64,000 nucleotides of DNA from Pseudobacteriovorax antillogorgiicola (GTDB taxonomy: Bacteria; Bdellovibrionota_B; Oligoflexia; Oligoflexales; Oligoflexaceae), in the NCBI RefSeq assembly GCF_900177345.1, contig NZ_FWZT01000001.1:372001-436000 (forward strand), in the 5' to 3' direction. How positions within the stretch are numbered: the first letter of the stretch is position 1; each line of letters begins with the position of its first letter. The position numbers and the translations under genes are program-made. Positions 46,009 through 57,311 of the stretch are shown piece by piece. Under the pieces are notes generated by a model. It saw only the letters and a program-made list of their open reading frames with translations, was not told the DNA's origin and did not search any database.

Positions 46009-47382
46009 ATGACGTTCGATCCTGAAAACTTCGTCCCGCCTGCCGCCAATATTAAGGTTATCGGCATCGGTGGAGGCGGTGGCAATGCCGTCAATACCAT
46101 GATTCGGACCAATATCGAGGGCGTAGAGTTTATAGCTGCCAATACTGATGTCCAAGCATTACGGTTCTCACTTGCCGAGCGCAAGATTCAGATAGGTAAG
46201 GAACTCACAAAGGGTCTTGGTGCTGGGGCTGACCCTGATATTGGACGAGATGCTATGCTAGAAGACCGTCATGCGATTGCAGAAGCGTTGCAAGGCTCAC
46301 ATATGGTCTTTGTCACTGCTGGTATGGGTGGTGGAACAGGGACAGGTGGTGCAGCGATCGTGGCTCAAGTTGCTCGTGAGCAGGGGGCACTCACAGTTGG
46401 AGTCGTGACAAGGCCATTCGCGTTTGAGGGCAAACGCCGTCGCAAGCACGCCGAAGAAGGCATTCAGAGACTAAAAGAAAATGTCGATACCCTCATAACA
46501 ATTCCGAATCAGAGGCTTCTTCAGGTAGCTAGTCCCGATTTGAGTATGATTGACGCTTTCCGGATGGCTGATAATGTCTTGGTAAATGCCGTTAAAGGCA
46601 TCTCAGATATTATCAATATTCCAGGTACGGTGAATGTTGATTTCGCTGATGTAAAAACAGTTATGGCGAGCATGGGAATGGCCTTGATGGGCATCGGTGA
46701 AGCAGAAGGCGAAGGTCGGGCCCCAGAGGCGGCACGTCGTGCCATCCAATCACCACTTCTCGAAGATGTTGACATTGAAGGGGCGACAGGAATTCTCATC
46801 AACATTACAGCAGGGGAAAATGTATCGTTGATGGAGGTCAACGAGGCCTGCTCCATAGTGCAAGAGGCAGCCCATGAAGATGCCAATATTATCTTTGGTG
46901 CCGTGATCGATGAAGACATCGGGCAAAAATTGAGGGTCACAGTCATCGCTACAGGGTTTCCCATTGACGATGAACTGGAAACACCAGACAAGACAAGCCT
47001 CCAAGGGGCATTGCGGGCTCAACCAGATCCTGCATTTTCTCTCTCTAGCCCTGAAGAGAGTCACAAGCAAGAAAGCTTGGAACTTAAACAAACACCCCTA
47101 TTTGATGATGATCTAGAAGATGGTTCTGAGCCAGAGCCTACACCAGTATTAGCAGATAAAGACCTAGAGCAGAGTAAGACCAGAATCGAAGGCGCACGAT
47201 CTAGTAAGGAGCAGGAAGCTGAGTTCGAGATCAATAGCGAACAAGACGATATGGACAAGAAAATTGACGCTGCCCTTAAGATTGCTGAAAAGCTGAGTCA
47301 GGAAACTAAGGCGGAATCCGATGATGAACTAGATGTTCCTTCTTTTCTCCGTGGGGAAAGCCGAGACCTTAGCCTTAGCTAA
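46009..47382 (+). CDS. ftsZ: cell division GTPase FtsZ
   Basis: A 457-residue tubulin homologue that forms the Z ring. It shows [26 protein letters not shown], the tubulin signature [22 protein letters not shown] and [11 protein letters not shown]. After about residue 320 comes an acidic, variable linker of roughly 115 residues, then the conserved C-terminal peptide [12 protein letters not shown] that binds FtsA and other partners. The ATG at 46009 is chosen because GGGAG lies about 7 nt upstream; an upstream extension has no support. A perfect 8-bp hairpin covers the stop codon. Confidence 0.98.
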   Translation: MTFDPENFVPPAANIKVIGIGGGGGNAVNTMIRTNIEGVEFIAANTDVQALRFSLAERKIQIGKELTKGLGAGADPDIGRDAMLEDRHAIAEALQGSHMVFVTAGMGGGTGTGGAAIVAQVAREQGALTVGVVTRPFAFEGKRRRKHAEEGIQRLKENVDTLITIPNQRLLQVASPDLSMIDAFRMADNVLVNAVKGISDIINIPGTVNVDFADVKTVMASMGMALMGIGEAEGEGRAPEAARRAIQSPLLEDVDIEGATGILINITAGENVSLMEVNEACSIVQEAAHEDANIIFGAVIDEDIGQKLRVTVIATGFPIDDELETPDKTSLQGALRAQPDPAFSLSSPEESHKQESLELKQTPLFDDDLEDGSEPEPTPVLADKDLEQSKTRIEGARSSKEQEAEFEINSEQDDMDKKIDAALKIAEKLSQETKAESDDELDVPSFLRGESRDLSLS

Positions 47383-47385
47383 GGT
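47366..47385 (+). terminator. hairpin overlapping the ftsZ stop codon
   Basis: A perfect stem ACCTTAGC / GCTAAGGT with a CTTA tetraloop spans the last codons and the TAA stop of ftsZ. It lacks a U-run, so it may protect the 3' end or aid Rho-dependent ending rather than act as an intrinsic terminator. The next gene is convergent. Confidence 0.35.
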
Positions 47386-47413
47386 TGAATTAAACACCAC
47401 TGGGGCAAGATGA

Positions 47414-48406
47414 TCACTTCGAGATAGCACCGAGAGCTTCTCGAAACCCTCTTGTTTTCTTTAGTAGCACTCCCGAGATAGGGTTATCTGTCTCGGTATT
47501 GCTATCCCGGATATTAGCAATCGATAGGTAGTCCTTTACCTTCGGGCCCGAAGGTGAATAATGCTCCCCTCGCCTTTCGAAAATTGGTACCAGGCTATTT
47601 CCAAGCGAACCCCTCAGCTGTATTCGAGCACCTTTTGAAAATTTTTCCGATACCAAACGAAAAATATCCTCTACCCGCAGGTCATCTGGGCCAGCAACCT
47701 CTACAATCGCCGAAGGTTGCTCCATTTCGTACTCGCTGGCATCGCCAAGTATCTGACATAGGTCATCGATATGAACAGGAGCAATTTTATCATCGACCCG
47801 TGGGACAGGGTACACCCCAGGGAACTTCATTACATTCATCACGGACTTAATGAATTGATCGTGGGCTGAATCTGGATGGTACACTAGATTGCTTCGTACG
47901 ATGATTTTTTCAGGGACCTTGGAATTTAGGACGGCGACTTCGGCAAGGTATTTCTCTTTAAGGAATGGTAGCTTTGCCCGACGATTGGCACCAACTGCGC
48001 TTAAGAAGATGATTCTCTTAGTTTCAGCTTTTTCCATTGCCGTAAGTAAGTTACTCAAAAGTCGCACGTTGGTACTACATCGCTTATAGCTTGGGTCAAA
48101 CTTTATCTCATCGGATGAGCCCATGAAGTTATTTTCCCAGGCTAGAAAAATAACAGTTTCTACTCCTCTCAAAGGAGCTGCAAGGAGGTCAACAGAACCA
48201 AGGTCTGAGCATACAGGAAATACATTGGGATAAGGTTCCGGTAGACGCATATGATACATGGAGACAACTGAATGACCTCGATCGGCTAAGAATGGCACGA
48301 GGTGACGCCCGATAAACCCTGACCCCCCCGCCACCAGTATAGCGTCCTCAGCAGAATCCGTTCGTGTCACGTCTTGTTTGTTTTTTCCCACATCATCCCT
48401 CGGCAA
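47414..48406 (-). CDS. atypical SDR (NDUFA9/epimerase-like) NAD(P)-binding protein
   Basis: A 330-residue protein. After about 20 polar residues comes the Rossmann motif ILVAGGSGFIGRHLVPFLADRGH, then TVIFLAWENN, KRIIFLSAVGANR and KEKYLAEVAVL, where the usual YxxxK Tyr lies in the EKYLAE block. The pattern fits atypical extended SDR proteins related to the complex I subunit NDUFA9 and sugar epimerases. Substrate is unknown. It lies 23 nt after a glycosyltransferase gene on the same strand, so a role in surface polysaccharide is possible. Confidence 0.8.
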   Translation of the reverse strand: MPRDDVGKNKQDVTRTDSAEDAILVAGGSGFIGRHLVPFLADRGHSVVSMYHMRLPEPYPNVFPVCSDLGSVDLLAAPLRGVETVIFLAWENNFMGSSDEIKFDPSYKRCSTNVRLLSNLLTAMEKAETKRIIFLSAVGANRRAKLPFLKEKYLAEVAVLNSKVPEKIIVRSNLVYHPDSAHDQFIKSVMNVMKFPGVYPVPRVDDKIAPVHIDDLCQILGDASEYEMEQPSAIVEVAGPDDLRVEDIFRLVSEKFSKGARIQLRGSLGNSLVPIFERRGEHYSPSGPKVKDYLSIANIRDSNTETDNPISGVLLKKTRGFREALGAISK

Positions 48407-48429
48407 CGTTTTGATCCAGTAGCTTACGG

Positions 48430-49503
48430 CTAACTCAATGCGTTCAATGAACTCTCACCATTATAGACAGTGCATGTCTTTTTTGCCACTGCCTCCCAAG
48501 ATAGAAGCTTATGGAAGGCTGAAGAGGTTTTGCTCTGCCAGCGGCTGTAATCACAAAACAAGGCTTCAAGGGCGTCGGCCCAATCTCTTGCGTGTGCATA
48601 GGGACTCATACCGATTCCCCCATCTCCAACGACCTCATCAATTCCGCTACCGCTGCAGTACAGAATAGGTTTTCCGTTGGCAAGGGCTTCGGCTGCTGGA
48701 AGGCAAAAGCCCTCTAACTTGCTACCATGGATCAGCACATCAGCGGATGACAGTAACGCATCTAAGGAAGTCTGAGCTATTCCCGCGTGAATTCTGAGGC
48801 GTTGTCCGCCAAGCTGTGGCACCCCGTGCTTACTGAGCCAGCATGCCCCCTTCTTATCAGTGATCCAATCGATCTCGTATTCCCTGTCCAAAAGAGAGAG
48901 GGTTGAGACCACACGGTCGAAGCCTTTATAAGGCTCATACCGTGAGATCTTTATGAGCCTTTTCGACACTGTTCCACGTGAAACACTGCCTTTCCACTTG
49001 GTTCGACCATTCGGTATATAGACAAGCTTTTTAGAGCTTTCTGGAAACAAGTCTGCCAGCACTTTGAGCGTCCATTGAGATACGCAGATCACGATGTCTG
49101 CATCTGATATTGCTCGCGGCATCAAAAATTTCATCTGTTCTCTTAGAGTCCATGACACTTCCTTTGGCGCAATAAGTGGTATCGCATCGTGCACTGTCAA
49201 AACTCTGAGGCCACCAATCTCAGACGGCGGTACATTGAAATTGCTCAAGCCGTGAAATACATCGACTTTCTGGTCTAGACTTGTGATGCTTTTGAGAATC
49301 TGATGAGGATAAAGAAGTTTTCCGGGGAGAGTCTTATTCGAAAAGACCTGCGATAAACCTAAATGCTCGATCGGCCCGTACCCGAGGATGATTGGGTATC
49401 GCCCCGAATTTTTCAATTGTTGAGCTAGGTAAAAACCATGACGGCCGATACCTGAGTATCGACCCCCTAGTCCATAGCCATCCCATACAATGTTTTGAGT
49501 CAT
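48430..49503 (-). CDS. GT-B glycosyltransferase (GT4-like)
   Basis: A 357-residue enzyme with the two-domain GT-B plan. The N-terminal part has GLGGRYSGIGRHGFYLAQQL, VDVFHGLSN, VLTVHDAIPL and DIVICVSQWT. The C-terminal donor-binding part has LIKISRYEPYKGFDR and GSKLEGFCLPAAEALANGKPIL, the E-x7-E-type block of GT4 enzymes. It probably adds a sugar to a cell-surface glycan; donor and acceptor are unknown. GGGGGAG lies about 8 nt before the ATG. It begins 57 bp after atpC with no obvious terminator. A parS-like site lies inside the gene. Confidence 0.87.
   Translation of the reverse strand: MTQNIVWDGYGLGGRYSGIGRHGFYLAQQLKNSGRYPIILGYGPIEHLGLSQVFSNKTLPGKLLYPHQILKSITSLDQKVDVFHGLSNFNVPPSEIGGLRVLTVHDAIPLIAPKEVSWTLREQMKFLMPRAISDADIVICVSQWTLKVLADLFPESSKKLVYIPNGRTKWKGSVSRGTVSKRLIKISRYEPYKGFDRVVSTLSLLDREYEIDWITDKKGACWLSKHGVPQLGGQRLRIHAGIAQTSLDALLSSADVLIHGSKLEGFCLPAAEALANGKPILYCSGSGIDEVVGDGGIGMSPYAHARDWADALEALFCDYSRWQSKTSSAFHKLLSWEAVAKKTCTVYNGESSLNALS
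48970..48985. other. parS-like site inside the glycosyltransferase gene
   Basis: TGTTCCACGTGAAACA differs at one base from the palindromic parS consensus TGTTTCACGTGAAACA, which occurs twice near parA in this window. It is about 8.3 kb from the parA-proximal cluster and lies within coding sequence. Confidence 0.65.
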
Positions 49504-49560
49504 AGTAATGGCTCCCCCCTTGCACCTTAGAGCTACTTAGGAGGATACTGGCTTATGATT

Positions 49561-49977
49561 TTAACTTGCAACAGACTTTGCGACTTTAATGCGGTACTCA
49601 GCTTCCTTCAAAGCCTTTGTAGACTTATCAATGTCACCTTGGTCCTTCTTACCTTCCAGTGCGAGTAGCGCTTCCTTGCGGGCTTCCTCAGCAGCTTCCA
49701 GCTGAATTTCCTTCTGTGACTCGACAATATCAGCCAGCACCACAACGTCGTCACCTCTCACTTCTACAAATCCACCAGAAATAAAGAAGCTTTCTTTTTC
49801 CTTGGTCGTTGCGTTGGTGACGATCATTTCGCCGATACCGAGTTCAGCAACCATTGCTGAGTGATCAGGCAAAATAGTCATATAGCCCTGGGAACCGGGC
49901 AAAGTCACTGCTGTCGATTTCTCAGACGCAATAGACTTGCTCGGGGATACAATACTTAATCCAAATTCTGTGGCCAT
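49561..49977 (-). CDS. atpC: F1 ATP synthase epsilon subunit
   Basis: A 138-residue subunit. The N-terminal beta domain has LSIVSPSKSI, GSQGYMTILPDHSAMVAELGIGEM and ISGGFVEVRGDDVVVLAD, and two C-terminal helices follow (residues about 90-135). It couples rotation and can inhibit ATP hydrolysis. It is the last gene of the atpF'-F-H-A-G-D-C block, 10 nt after atpD. Confidence 0.95.
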   Translation of the reverse strand: MATEFGLSIVSPSKSIASEKSTAVTLPGSQGYMTILPDHSAMVAELGIGEMIVTNATTKEKESFFISGGFVEVRGDDVVVLADIVESQKEIQLEAAEEARKEALLALEGKKDQGDIDKSTKALKEAEYRIKVAKSVAS

Positions 49978-49987
49978 AATTTCCTAC

Positions 49988-51400
<1,413 letters not shown>

Positions 51401-51426
51401 TTACCTCTCACAAGGTTGTTTCGTCT

Positions 51427-52299
51427 TTAGTTGAGGGCTTCAGCGCCACTAATGATCTCTGTTAGCTCAGTGGTAATCGCAGCCTGTCGTGCTCGGTTGT
51501 ATTGCAGAGTTAACTTCTTAATTACTTCTTGAGCATTGCTCGTCGCTGAGTCCATGGCCGTCATACGGGCTCCGTGCTCCGAGGCGCAACCGTTTAAGAA
51601 GGCGTTGTAGACACTGCCAAGGAGCTTCTTCTCGAGCAAACTATCGAGAAACTCATGGAGCGAAGGTTCGACAATCAAATCGCCCTCTCCAGCTTCTTGA
51701 TCTGCTGACTGAGTATCCATCACTAGTGGCAGTATTTTCTCTACAGTCGGAGCCTGATCCAGCGCGGAGTTAAACTTTGGAAAGAGCACGTAAACAGACT
51801 CGTAAGTAGAGTCTTTGAATCCATCGAGCCATCCCGCTGTCATTTCACGAGCCAATTCAATCGTTGGCTTTTCGAGCACTTTTTCACGTGTTCCCACCGT
51901 ACGGTTTCGCATCCGCTTGGTGAATGAAATGGCACGACGACCGCAGGCGAAGAGATCGACATCAACCCCTTCACTCTCCTTAAGCTCTATAAATGTTTGC
52001 GCTTCCTTGAATAAGTTAGTATTCAGACCACCACAAAGACCACGATCGGTCGCCAGAAGAACCAAAAGCACCCTCTTTTCAGACTTCTGTTTTAGAAGCT
52101 CTGAATTCAGGTTTGCCCCTTCCGAAGCAATCAATCGAGAAACCATACCCTTGAAGGCTTCTGCATAGGGACGAGAGGCCTCGACAGCAGCATTCGCTCG
52201 CGCGAACTTTGCTGCTGATACAAGCTTCATGGCATTGGTAATCTTCTGAGTACTCTTAACACTACCAATTCGACGCTTAATATCTTTCAGGTTAGCCAT
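51427..52299 (-). CDS. atpG: F1 ATP synthase gamma subunit
   Basis: A 290-residue central stalk. The N-terminal helix [42 protein letters not shown], and the C-terminal helix [19 protein letters not shown] with [23 protein letters not shown] are the family signatures. It rotates inside the alpha/beta ring. Its start overlaps the atpA stop by 8 nt. Confidence 0.97.
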   Translation of the reverse strand: MANLKDIKRRIGSVKSTQKITNAMKLVSAAKFARANAAVEASRPYAEAFKGMVSRLIASEGANLNSELLKQKSEKRVLLVLLATDRGLCGGLNTNLFKEAQTFIELKESEGVDVDLFACGRRAISFTKRMRNRTVGTREKVLEKPTIELAREMTAGWLDGFKDSTYESVYVLFPKFNSALDQAPTVEKILPLVMDTQSADQEAGEGDLIVEPSLHEFLDSLLEKKLLGSVYNAFLNGCASEHGARMTAMDSATSNAQEVIKKLTLQYNRARQAAITTELTEIISGAEALN

Positions 52300-53806
52300 T
52301 GGCCTTGAATCCTTCGTCGTAAGACTTAATCGCTTGTTTTAGTTCTTCTTCAACAGCATCGAGCTTAGCGCGACCTTCGATCTTTTTGAGCATCTCGCCA
52401 TGATTAGCTCTCACGTGACTGATGAAGCCAGCTTCCCATTCCTTCACCTGGCCTACTTCGTAGTTGTCTAGGAAGCCTTTTGTACCAGCATAGATAACGG
52501 CAACCTGTAAACCTACTTCCTGTGGCGAGTACTGGTATTGCTTCAGGAGCTCTGTGAGCAGCGCACCGCGCTTCAACGTCCTTTGCGTCGCAGCATCCAA
52601 GTCCGACCCGAACTGAGAGAATGCCGCAAGTTCGCGATACTGAGCTAATTCAAGGCGAAGAGTACCAGCAACCTTCTTCATCGCGGGAACCTGTGCTGAA
52701 CCACCAACCCTGGACACTGAAAGTCCAGCGTTTACAGCTGGGCGAATACCACTGTGGAAAAGGTCTGACTCAAGGAAAATCTGGCCGTCGGTAATAGAAA
52801 TAACGTTGGTCGGGATATAAGCCGAGATATCGCCAGCTTGAGTTTCAATGATTGGGAATGCCGTGATTGATCCCGATCCTAACTCATCGTTGAGCTTACA
52901 AGCACGCTCTAAGAGACGACTGTGGAGATAGAATACATCACCTGGGTATGCTTCACGACCAGGTGGTCGACGAAGGAGAAGCGAGAGTTCACGGTAAGCA
53001 GCCGCCTGCTTAGACAAATCGTCGTAAAAAATGACAACGTGCTTGCCACTATCACGGAAGAACTCTGCCATACGGCAACCAGAGTATGGTGCTAAGAACT
53101 GCATTGGAGCAGGGTCAAGAGCGGTCGCAGCAACCACGATCGTGTAATCCATGGCGCCTTCACGCTTTAGTTTGTCTACAACCTGTGCAACAGTCGAAGC
53201 CTTTTGACCAATAGCAACATAAACGCAGACAACATCCTTACCTTTTTGATTGAGGATAGTATCGACTGCGATTGCTGTTTTACCTGTTTGCCGGTCACCA
53301 ATAATAAGCTCTCGCTGACCGCGCCCAATTGGAACCATTGAGTCGATCGCCTTTAGACCAGTCTGAAGTGGCTCGTGGACTGACTTTCTAGCAATAATAC
53401 CAGGTGCCTTCACTTCGACTTTTCCAAGTTCGGCATTTTCGATAGGTCCTTGCCCATCTAGAGGATTACCAAGAGCGTCAACGATACGGCCAACGAGACC
53501 CTGACCGACTGGTACAGAGTTAATTTCCTTCGTTCGCTTTACAGTTTCACCTTCTTTAATGCCCTTGGTTGAACCGAGAACCGCAACACCGACATTATCT
53601 TCTTCGAGGTTGAGAACAACCCCTTTGATGCCGCTGGAGAACTCTACTAGTTCACCAGCCATTGCCTTTTCCAAACCATAGATACGTGCAATGCCGTCAC
53701 CTACGGTAAGTACGGTTCCAGTTTCTTCAAGCTCGACCTTGTGGTCGAAGTTCTTGATTTTTTCACTGATTATCTTACTGACTTCTTCTACACGGATTTT
53801 TTCCAT
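52292..53806 (-). CDS. atpA: F1 ATP synthase alpha subunit
   Basis: A 504-residue non-catalytic nucleotide-binding subunit beginning [17 protein letters not shown]. It has the Walker [19 protein letters not shown], the [35 protein letters not shown] region (residues about 255-290) and [13 protein letters not shown]. The ATG at 53806 is used because it gives the normal N-terminus; AAGGAG is 12 nt upstream. A longer frame reaches back into atpH without support. Confidence 0.98.
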   Translation of the reverse strand: MEKIRVEEVSKIISEKIKNFDHKVELEETGTVLTVGDGIARIYGLEKAMAGELVEFSSGIKGVVLNLEEDNVGVAVLGSTKGIKEGETVKRTKEINSVPVGQGLVGRIVDALGNPLDGQGPIENAELGKVEVKAPGIIARKSVHEPLQTGLKAIDSMVPIGRGQRELIIGDRQTGKTAIAVDTILNQKGKDVVCVYVAIGQKASTVAQVVDKLKREGAMDYTIVVAATALDPAPMQFLAPYSGCRMAEFFRDSGKHVVIFYDDLSKQAAAYRELSLLLRRPPGREAYPGDVFYLHSRLLERACKLNDELGSGSITAFPIIETQAGDISAYIPTNVISITDGQIFLESDLFHSGIRPAVNAGLSVSRVGGSAQVPAMKKVAGTLRLELAQYRELAAFSQFGSDLDAATQRTLKRGALLTELLKQYQYSPQEVGLQVAVIYAGTKGFLDNYEVGQVKEWEAGFISHVRANHGEMLKKIEGRAKLDAVEEELKQAIKSYDEGFKANG

Positions 53807-53822
53807 GGTAAACCCTTGCTCC

Positions 53823-54362
53823 TTACCTGACGGCACTTTGTGTCATTGCATCTAGTTTGGTTTTGAGACTCATATCTAAGACACTATTCTCGATGCGGAC
53901 CACAAACCCACCTAGAATAGACTTATCGACTTTATTGAATAGTTGAACCTTAGTCTTCGTTAGATCTTCGAGCGAGGTTTTCACTGAAGAAAGACTCTCG
54001 TCATCTAGTTCGAAAACTGTCAAGACTTCTGCTTCCACAATTCCCTCTTGCTTGAGAATCATCTTGTGGAGAGACTTCGAGATTTCTGGAATAACCCCAA
54101 CACGATTTGCCTCGGCAATGGAGTCAAGGAAGAGACTCAAAAGGCGATCAGCTTCGATCTGCTCAGCTACGTCTTTTAGCACCTTGCGTTTCAATTCAGA
54201 ATTCACTACAGGGCTAGCCAGAACTTTACGAATATCTTCATGCTCGAAAATCTCGGAAATAGCTCCAAAAGCCTCCCGATAGATCTTAGCTTTAGCAAGA
54301 TCACCTTCGCAGAGATCAAATAGAGCTTTAGCGTAGCGCTTGGCGACTCGTTCTGCACTCAT
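53823..54362 (-). CDS. atpH: F1 ATP synthase delta subunit
   Basis: A 179-residue peripheral-stalk protein. The N-terminal helical domain starts [15 protein letters not shown], and the C-terminal block [24 protein letters not shown] is the family signature. It links the b/b' stalk to the top of F1. It lies 2 nt after atpF and 16 nt before atpA. Confidence 0.95.
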   Translation of the reverse strand: MSAERVAKRYAKALFDLCEGDLAKAKIYREAFGAISEIFEHEDIRKVLASPVVNSELKRKVLKDVAEQIEADRLLSLFLDSIAEANRVGVIPEISKSLHKMILKQEGIVEAEVLTVFELDDESLSSVKTSLEDLTKTKVQLFNKVDKSILGGFVVRIENSVLDMSLKTKLDAMTQSAVR

Positions 54363-54364
54363 AT

Positions 54365-54865
54365 TTAAGCTTCCCCTTTCGCCTGGCTAATGTTTTTTAG
54401 CTGCTCGCTAAACATGCTTTTTTGACGATCCAATGTCATCTCAGCCTTGATCCGAGAAACAACTTTTTCTTTAACACCGCTCAGAATCTCATCACGGAGA
54501 GTAGCTTTAGCCTTCGCAACTTCGGCGTCGGCGATACGGCGCGCTTCGTTGGTCAGGTGAGCCGCGAGTGTCTCAGCGTCAGAGATAATCTTCTTAGCTT
54601 CCAACTCAGCTTGGCTCTTGGCCCTCGCCTTGATTTCAGCAACTTCATCATTTAGCTTCGCAAGCTTCTCTGACAAGTCTCGATGCTTAGCTTCCGCCTC
54701 TTCTTTAGCCCGATTAGCCTCTTTTAATTGAGAGACATACTCGTCTTTTCGTCCAGACAGTGCGCCCATCAGGGGACCTTTGAACACCTTCACAGCTAGA
54801 AAAAGGAAAATAGCTAAGTTGGCATAAGGTATTACAGCACCCATGACCCAATTAAAGTTTTCCAC
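54365..54865 (-). CDS. atpF: F0 ATP synthase subunit b
   Basis: A 166-residue stalk protein with an N-terminal helix (MGAVIPYANLAIFLFLAVKVF) and a long charged coiled coil (EANRAKEEAEAKHRDLSEKL onward) to the C-terminus. It is paired with a second b-type gene just upstream, so the stalk is a b/b' heterodimer, the form known from several deltaproteobacteria, alphaproteobacteria and cyanobacteria. Confidence 0.92.
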   Translation of the reverse strand: MENFNWVMGAVIPYANLAIFLFLAVKVFKGPLMGALSGRKDEYVSQLKEANRAKEEAEAKHRDLSEKLAKLNDEVAEIKARAKSQAELEAKKIISDAETLAAHLTNEARRIADAEVAKAKATLRDEILSGVKEKVVSRIKAEMTLDRQKSMFSEQLKNISQAKGEA

Positions 54866-54875
54866 AGTCCCTCAC

Positions 54876-55310
54876 TTATGCATTTATTACTTGATTAACG
54901 ATGGTCGCAGTCAAATCATCTACGAGATTTGGAATTTTGCGTCGCTCCTCCGCTAAAGATTCGGTGATCTGGCTACGGACCGACTCAATGGTAGCCTTAG
55001 CTTCTTGCTCAGCAGACGAGATTAGCTGACCCTTTTTAACGGAAGCCTGAGCCGTAAGCTCGGACCGAATGCTGGTAGCTTCGTCTGACGCTGCTTGCAA
55101 TGTCTCTTTAATTTGCTTAAGAGTCGTTTCGTTCTTTTGCAGCAAAGACTCCGCCTCAGACTTATTGCCGACTGTCAGATTCTGACGCTTGTCATAAACT
55201 TTCAGATAGGGCTCAAGCAGAAGCTTTTTTATGACAAAAAAGTTTGCGATGAATATGCCCGCTTGCACGGTCATAACTGTTGGATTAGGAACCAAATTTA
55301 GTGAGGACAT
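54876..55310 (-). CDS. atpF': F0 ATP synthase subunit b'
   Basis: A 144-residue b-type protein: an N-terminal helix (VMTVQAGIFIANFFVIKKLLLEPYLKVYDKR region at about 13-42, with the conserved L.P..K..D.R block) and a charged coiled coil. It is 10 nt upstream of atpF and is the first gene of this ATP synthase block. Of the two stalk genes this one carries the shorter coiled coil, as is usual for b'. Confidence 0.88.
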   Translation of the reverse strand: MSSLNLVPNPTVMTVQAGIFIANFFVIKKLLLEPYLKVYDKRQNLTVGNKSEAESLLQKNETTLKQIKETLQAASDEATSIRSELTAQASVKKGQLISSAEQEAKATIESVRSQITESLAEERRKIPNLVDDLTATIVNQVINA

Positions 55311-55341
55311 GTAATGAAAACCCCATTTGCTATGAGATCAG

Positions 55342-55359
55342 AAAAGCCTTTCGTAAGGC
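55342..55359 (-). terminator. short hairpin between parB and atpF' (minus strand)
   Basis: On the minus strand GCCTT-ACGA-AAGGC is followed by TTTTC. It lies about 100 bp upstream of the parB stop side and about 30 bp before atpF'. The loop ACGA is the same as in the secA terminator. The 5-bp stem is weak. It could be an atpF' leader structure instead. Confidence 0.3.
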
Positions 55360-55458
55360 GTACCTAAGTATCTTATTATGATCATCTTCTCAACATCTGA
55401 TTTATGCATTCAGAATTAGAGCTGATATTAAAGGAACTTACAAATCAACATCTTTTTA

Positions 55459-56376
55459 CTAGGAATCAAACTGCGGCCCGCCAATAGAACGCAAGAGTCT
55501 TTCTAGTTCGGCAGCAGAAAAATAGGATATTTCAATACGCCCTCTTGAACCATTACCAGCAACTCTTACTTTGGTACGGAGAAAGCTTCTCAAGCTTTCG
55601 GCCAGGTATTCCAAGTTTGGATCATCGGCCTCAGGGTCCGCAATAGGTTCTTCACCTTGTTTTTTAAACTTTTTAACCAATTGCTCAGTCTGACGCACAC
55701 TAAGCTTCTTTTTAACTATGATGTCTCTAGCTCTAAGGATGAGCTTTTTTTCACTCAGGCCAAGCATTGCTCGGCCATGCCCCATGCTGAGTGTCCCTTC
55801 CATCAGGTCGTCTTGAACTTCCCGCGGAAGAGCAAGAATACGCAGCAGGTTTGTTACAGTCACACGATCCTTGCCGACTTTCTTAGCACATTCCTCTTGA
55901 GTTAAGCCAAAGTCTTTGATGAGAGTCGCATAAGCTTCAGCTTCCTCAATCACGTTTAGATTGGACCTTTGAACATTTTCGATAATTGCAATGCGTAGCA
56001 TTTCATCGGGGCTAACGCTCTTCACAAGAACTGGAACCTGGCTAAATCCAGCTAATTTGGAGGCTCTCCAACGGCGCTCCCCTGCTATTAGGGTATATCC
56101 ACCATCAGTTTTTGAGACGATAAGTGGTTGTACGACGCCATCTTCCTTTAGACTTCTTGAAAGCTCTTCAAGCTCGACCTGATTGAAGACCTTCCGAGGC
56201 TGCCTTGGGTTCGGACGAATTGAGTCAACCGGAACTTCAATGAGGTTCGCAGCCTCTCGCTCCTGCTTGTTATTGTTGGAGCTAAGGTCTAATTCTACGT
56301 TATCTTCAAATCCCAGCAGGGAATTCAAGCCCTTCCCTAACCCACCTTTTTTTGGTGTTTTTGCCTTATTAGCCAT
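55459..56376 (-). CDS. parB: chromosome partitioning protein ParB
   Basis: A 305-residue CTPase and parS-binding protein. It has the N-terminal LGKGLNSLLG (ParA-interacting), IRPNPRQPRKVF, the CTP-binding AGERRWRASKLAG and IENVQRSNLNVIEEAEAY boxes, and the helix-turn-helix LTQEECAKKVGKDRVTVTNLLR. A basic linker and a C-terminal dimerisation domain follow. It loads at the parS sites found just upstream of parA and slides as a clamp. It overlaps parA by 8 nt. Confidence 0.97.
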   Translation of the reverse strand: MANKAKTPKKGGLGKGLNSLLGFEDNVELDLSSNNNKQEREAANLIEVPVDSIRPNPRQPRKVFNQVELEELSRSLKEDGVVQPLIVSKTDGGYTLIAGERRWRASKLAGFSQVPVLVKSVSPDEMLRIAIIENVQRSNLNVIEEAEAYATLIKDFGLTQEECAKKVGKDRVTVTNLLRILALPREVQDDLMEGTLSMGHGRAMLGLSEKKLILRARDIIVKKKLSVRQTEQLVKKFKKQGEEPIADPEADDPNLEYLAESLRSFLRTKVRVAGNGSRGRIEISYFSAAELERLLRSIGGPQFDS

Positions 56377-57214
56377 CTAAGCTAGCTCCTTCATCTTCGA
56401 TTCTTACAGATCTCATGACCTGCTTTCTACTAATTGAAACATCCTTTCCATTTGGGTAGCGACTTAGTATCTCATCGGCAACCCGGATATATGCTACGCT
56501 ACCAAGCGAGGAATAGTCATAAAGTATGGCTGGTTTCCCATAAGACGGTGCTTCAGATAATTTCACATTCCGTGGAATGACTTGTTTGAATACTTCCCCT
56601 TCGAAATGCTTCCGGATTTCTTTTTCCACCTGCTGGGAAAGATTATTGCGACGATCGTACATCGTTAAGAGGATTCCCTCTCGCTCCAACCTCGGGTTCA
56701 GGCGTTTCTTGATGAGGCTTGTGGTCTTTAAGAGCTGAGAAAGGCCTTCGAGTGCATAGTATTCAGACTGAAGAGGTATTAGAACCGAGTCAGCAGCAGT
56801 TAATGCATTAACGGTCACAAGTCCGAGAGTTGGAGGAGTATCAATGATAATAAAATCATACTCGGCTAAAGCTGGTTCAATAGCATCTTTTAGGCGGGAC
56901 TCCCGCCCGATAGTAGATACCAATTCAATCTCAGCCCCACTCAAATCTTGGCTAGAAGGGGCGACGTCTAGGAACGTCAACTCTGTTCCCTGAACAACAT
57001 CGAGCAGAGGCAAATCGTCTACTAGCACATGATACATACTTTTTAACTCAGAGTTCTGATAAATCCCGAGCCCGCTCCCCGCATTTGCTTGAGGGTCCAT
57101 ATCAATTAAGAGAACTCTTCTTTCACTCGCAGCGATACAACTTGCGATGTTGATAGCAGTGGTAGTCTTGCCAACTCCACCCTTCTGGTTAGAAATCGCA
57201 ATCACTCGTGCCAT
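56369..57214 (-). CDS. parA: chromosome partitioning ATPase ParA (Soj)
   Basis: A 281-residue deviant Walker ATPase beginning ARVIAISNQKGGVGKTTTAINIA (residues 2-24, with the signature Lys of KGGVGKT). It has LLIDMDPQANAGSGLG, FIIIDTPPTLGLVTVNALTAADSVLIPLQ-type blocks and a C-terminal LSEAPSYGKPAILYD. It segregates ParB-parS complexes on the nucleoid. The start at 57214 is fixed by AAGGAGAG 7 nt upstream. The upstream open frame only reads through a parS site. Confidence 0.97.
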   Translation of the reverse strand: MARVIAISNQKGGVGKTTTAINIASCIAASERRVLLIDMDPQANAGSGLGIYQNSELKSMYHVLVDDLPLLDVVQGTELTFLDVAPSSQDLSGAEIELVSTIGRESRLKDAIEPALAEYDFIIIDTPPTLGLVTVNALTAADSVLIPLQSEYYALEGLSQLLKTTSLIKKRLNPRLEREGILLTMYDRRNNLSQQVEKEIRKHFEGEVFKQVIPRNVKLSEAPSYGKPAILYDYSSLGSVAYIRVADEILSRYPNGKDVSISRKQVMRSVRIEDEGASLDG

Positions 57215-57295
57215 GAAAGCTCTCCTTGAGTTTGGTGATCGAATTGTTTGGAAATCGCAGACACCGAACCAACTTATTATCACAAGTTGATCCAA

Positions 57296-57311
57296 TGTTT
57301 CACGTGAAACA
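57296..57311. other. parS site 1 (perfect)
   Basis: TGTTTCACGTGAAACA, a perfect 16-bp palindrome equal to the widely conserved chromosomal parS. It lies 82 bp upstream of the parA start codon, so ParB bound here may also influence parAB transcription. Confidence 0.92.

Noticed and set aside
51876-51895. CACGTG-centred sequence in atpG resembling a parS half site
   Set aside because: Only one arm partly matches (TTTCACGTGTTCCC); the second arm is not complementary.
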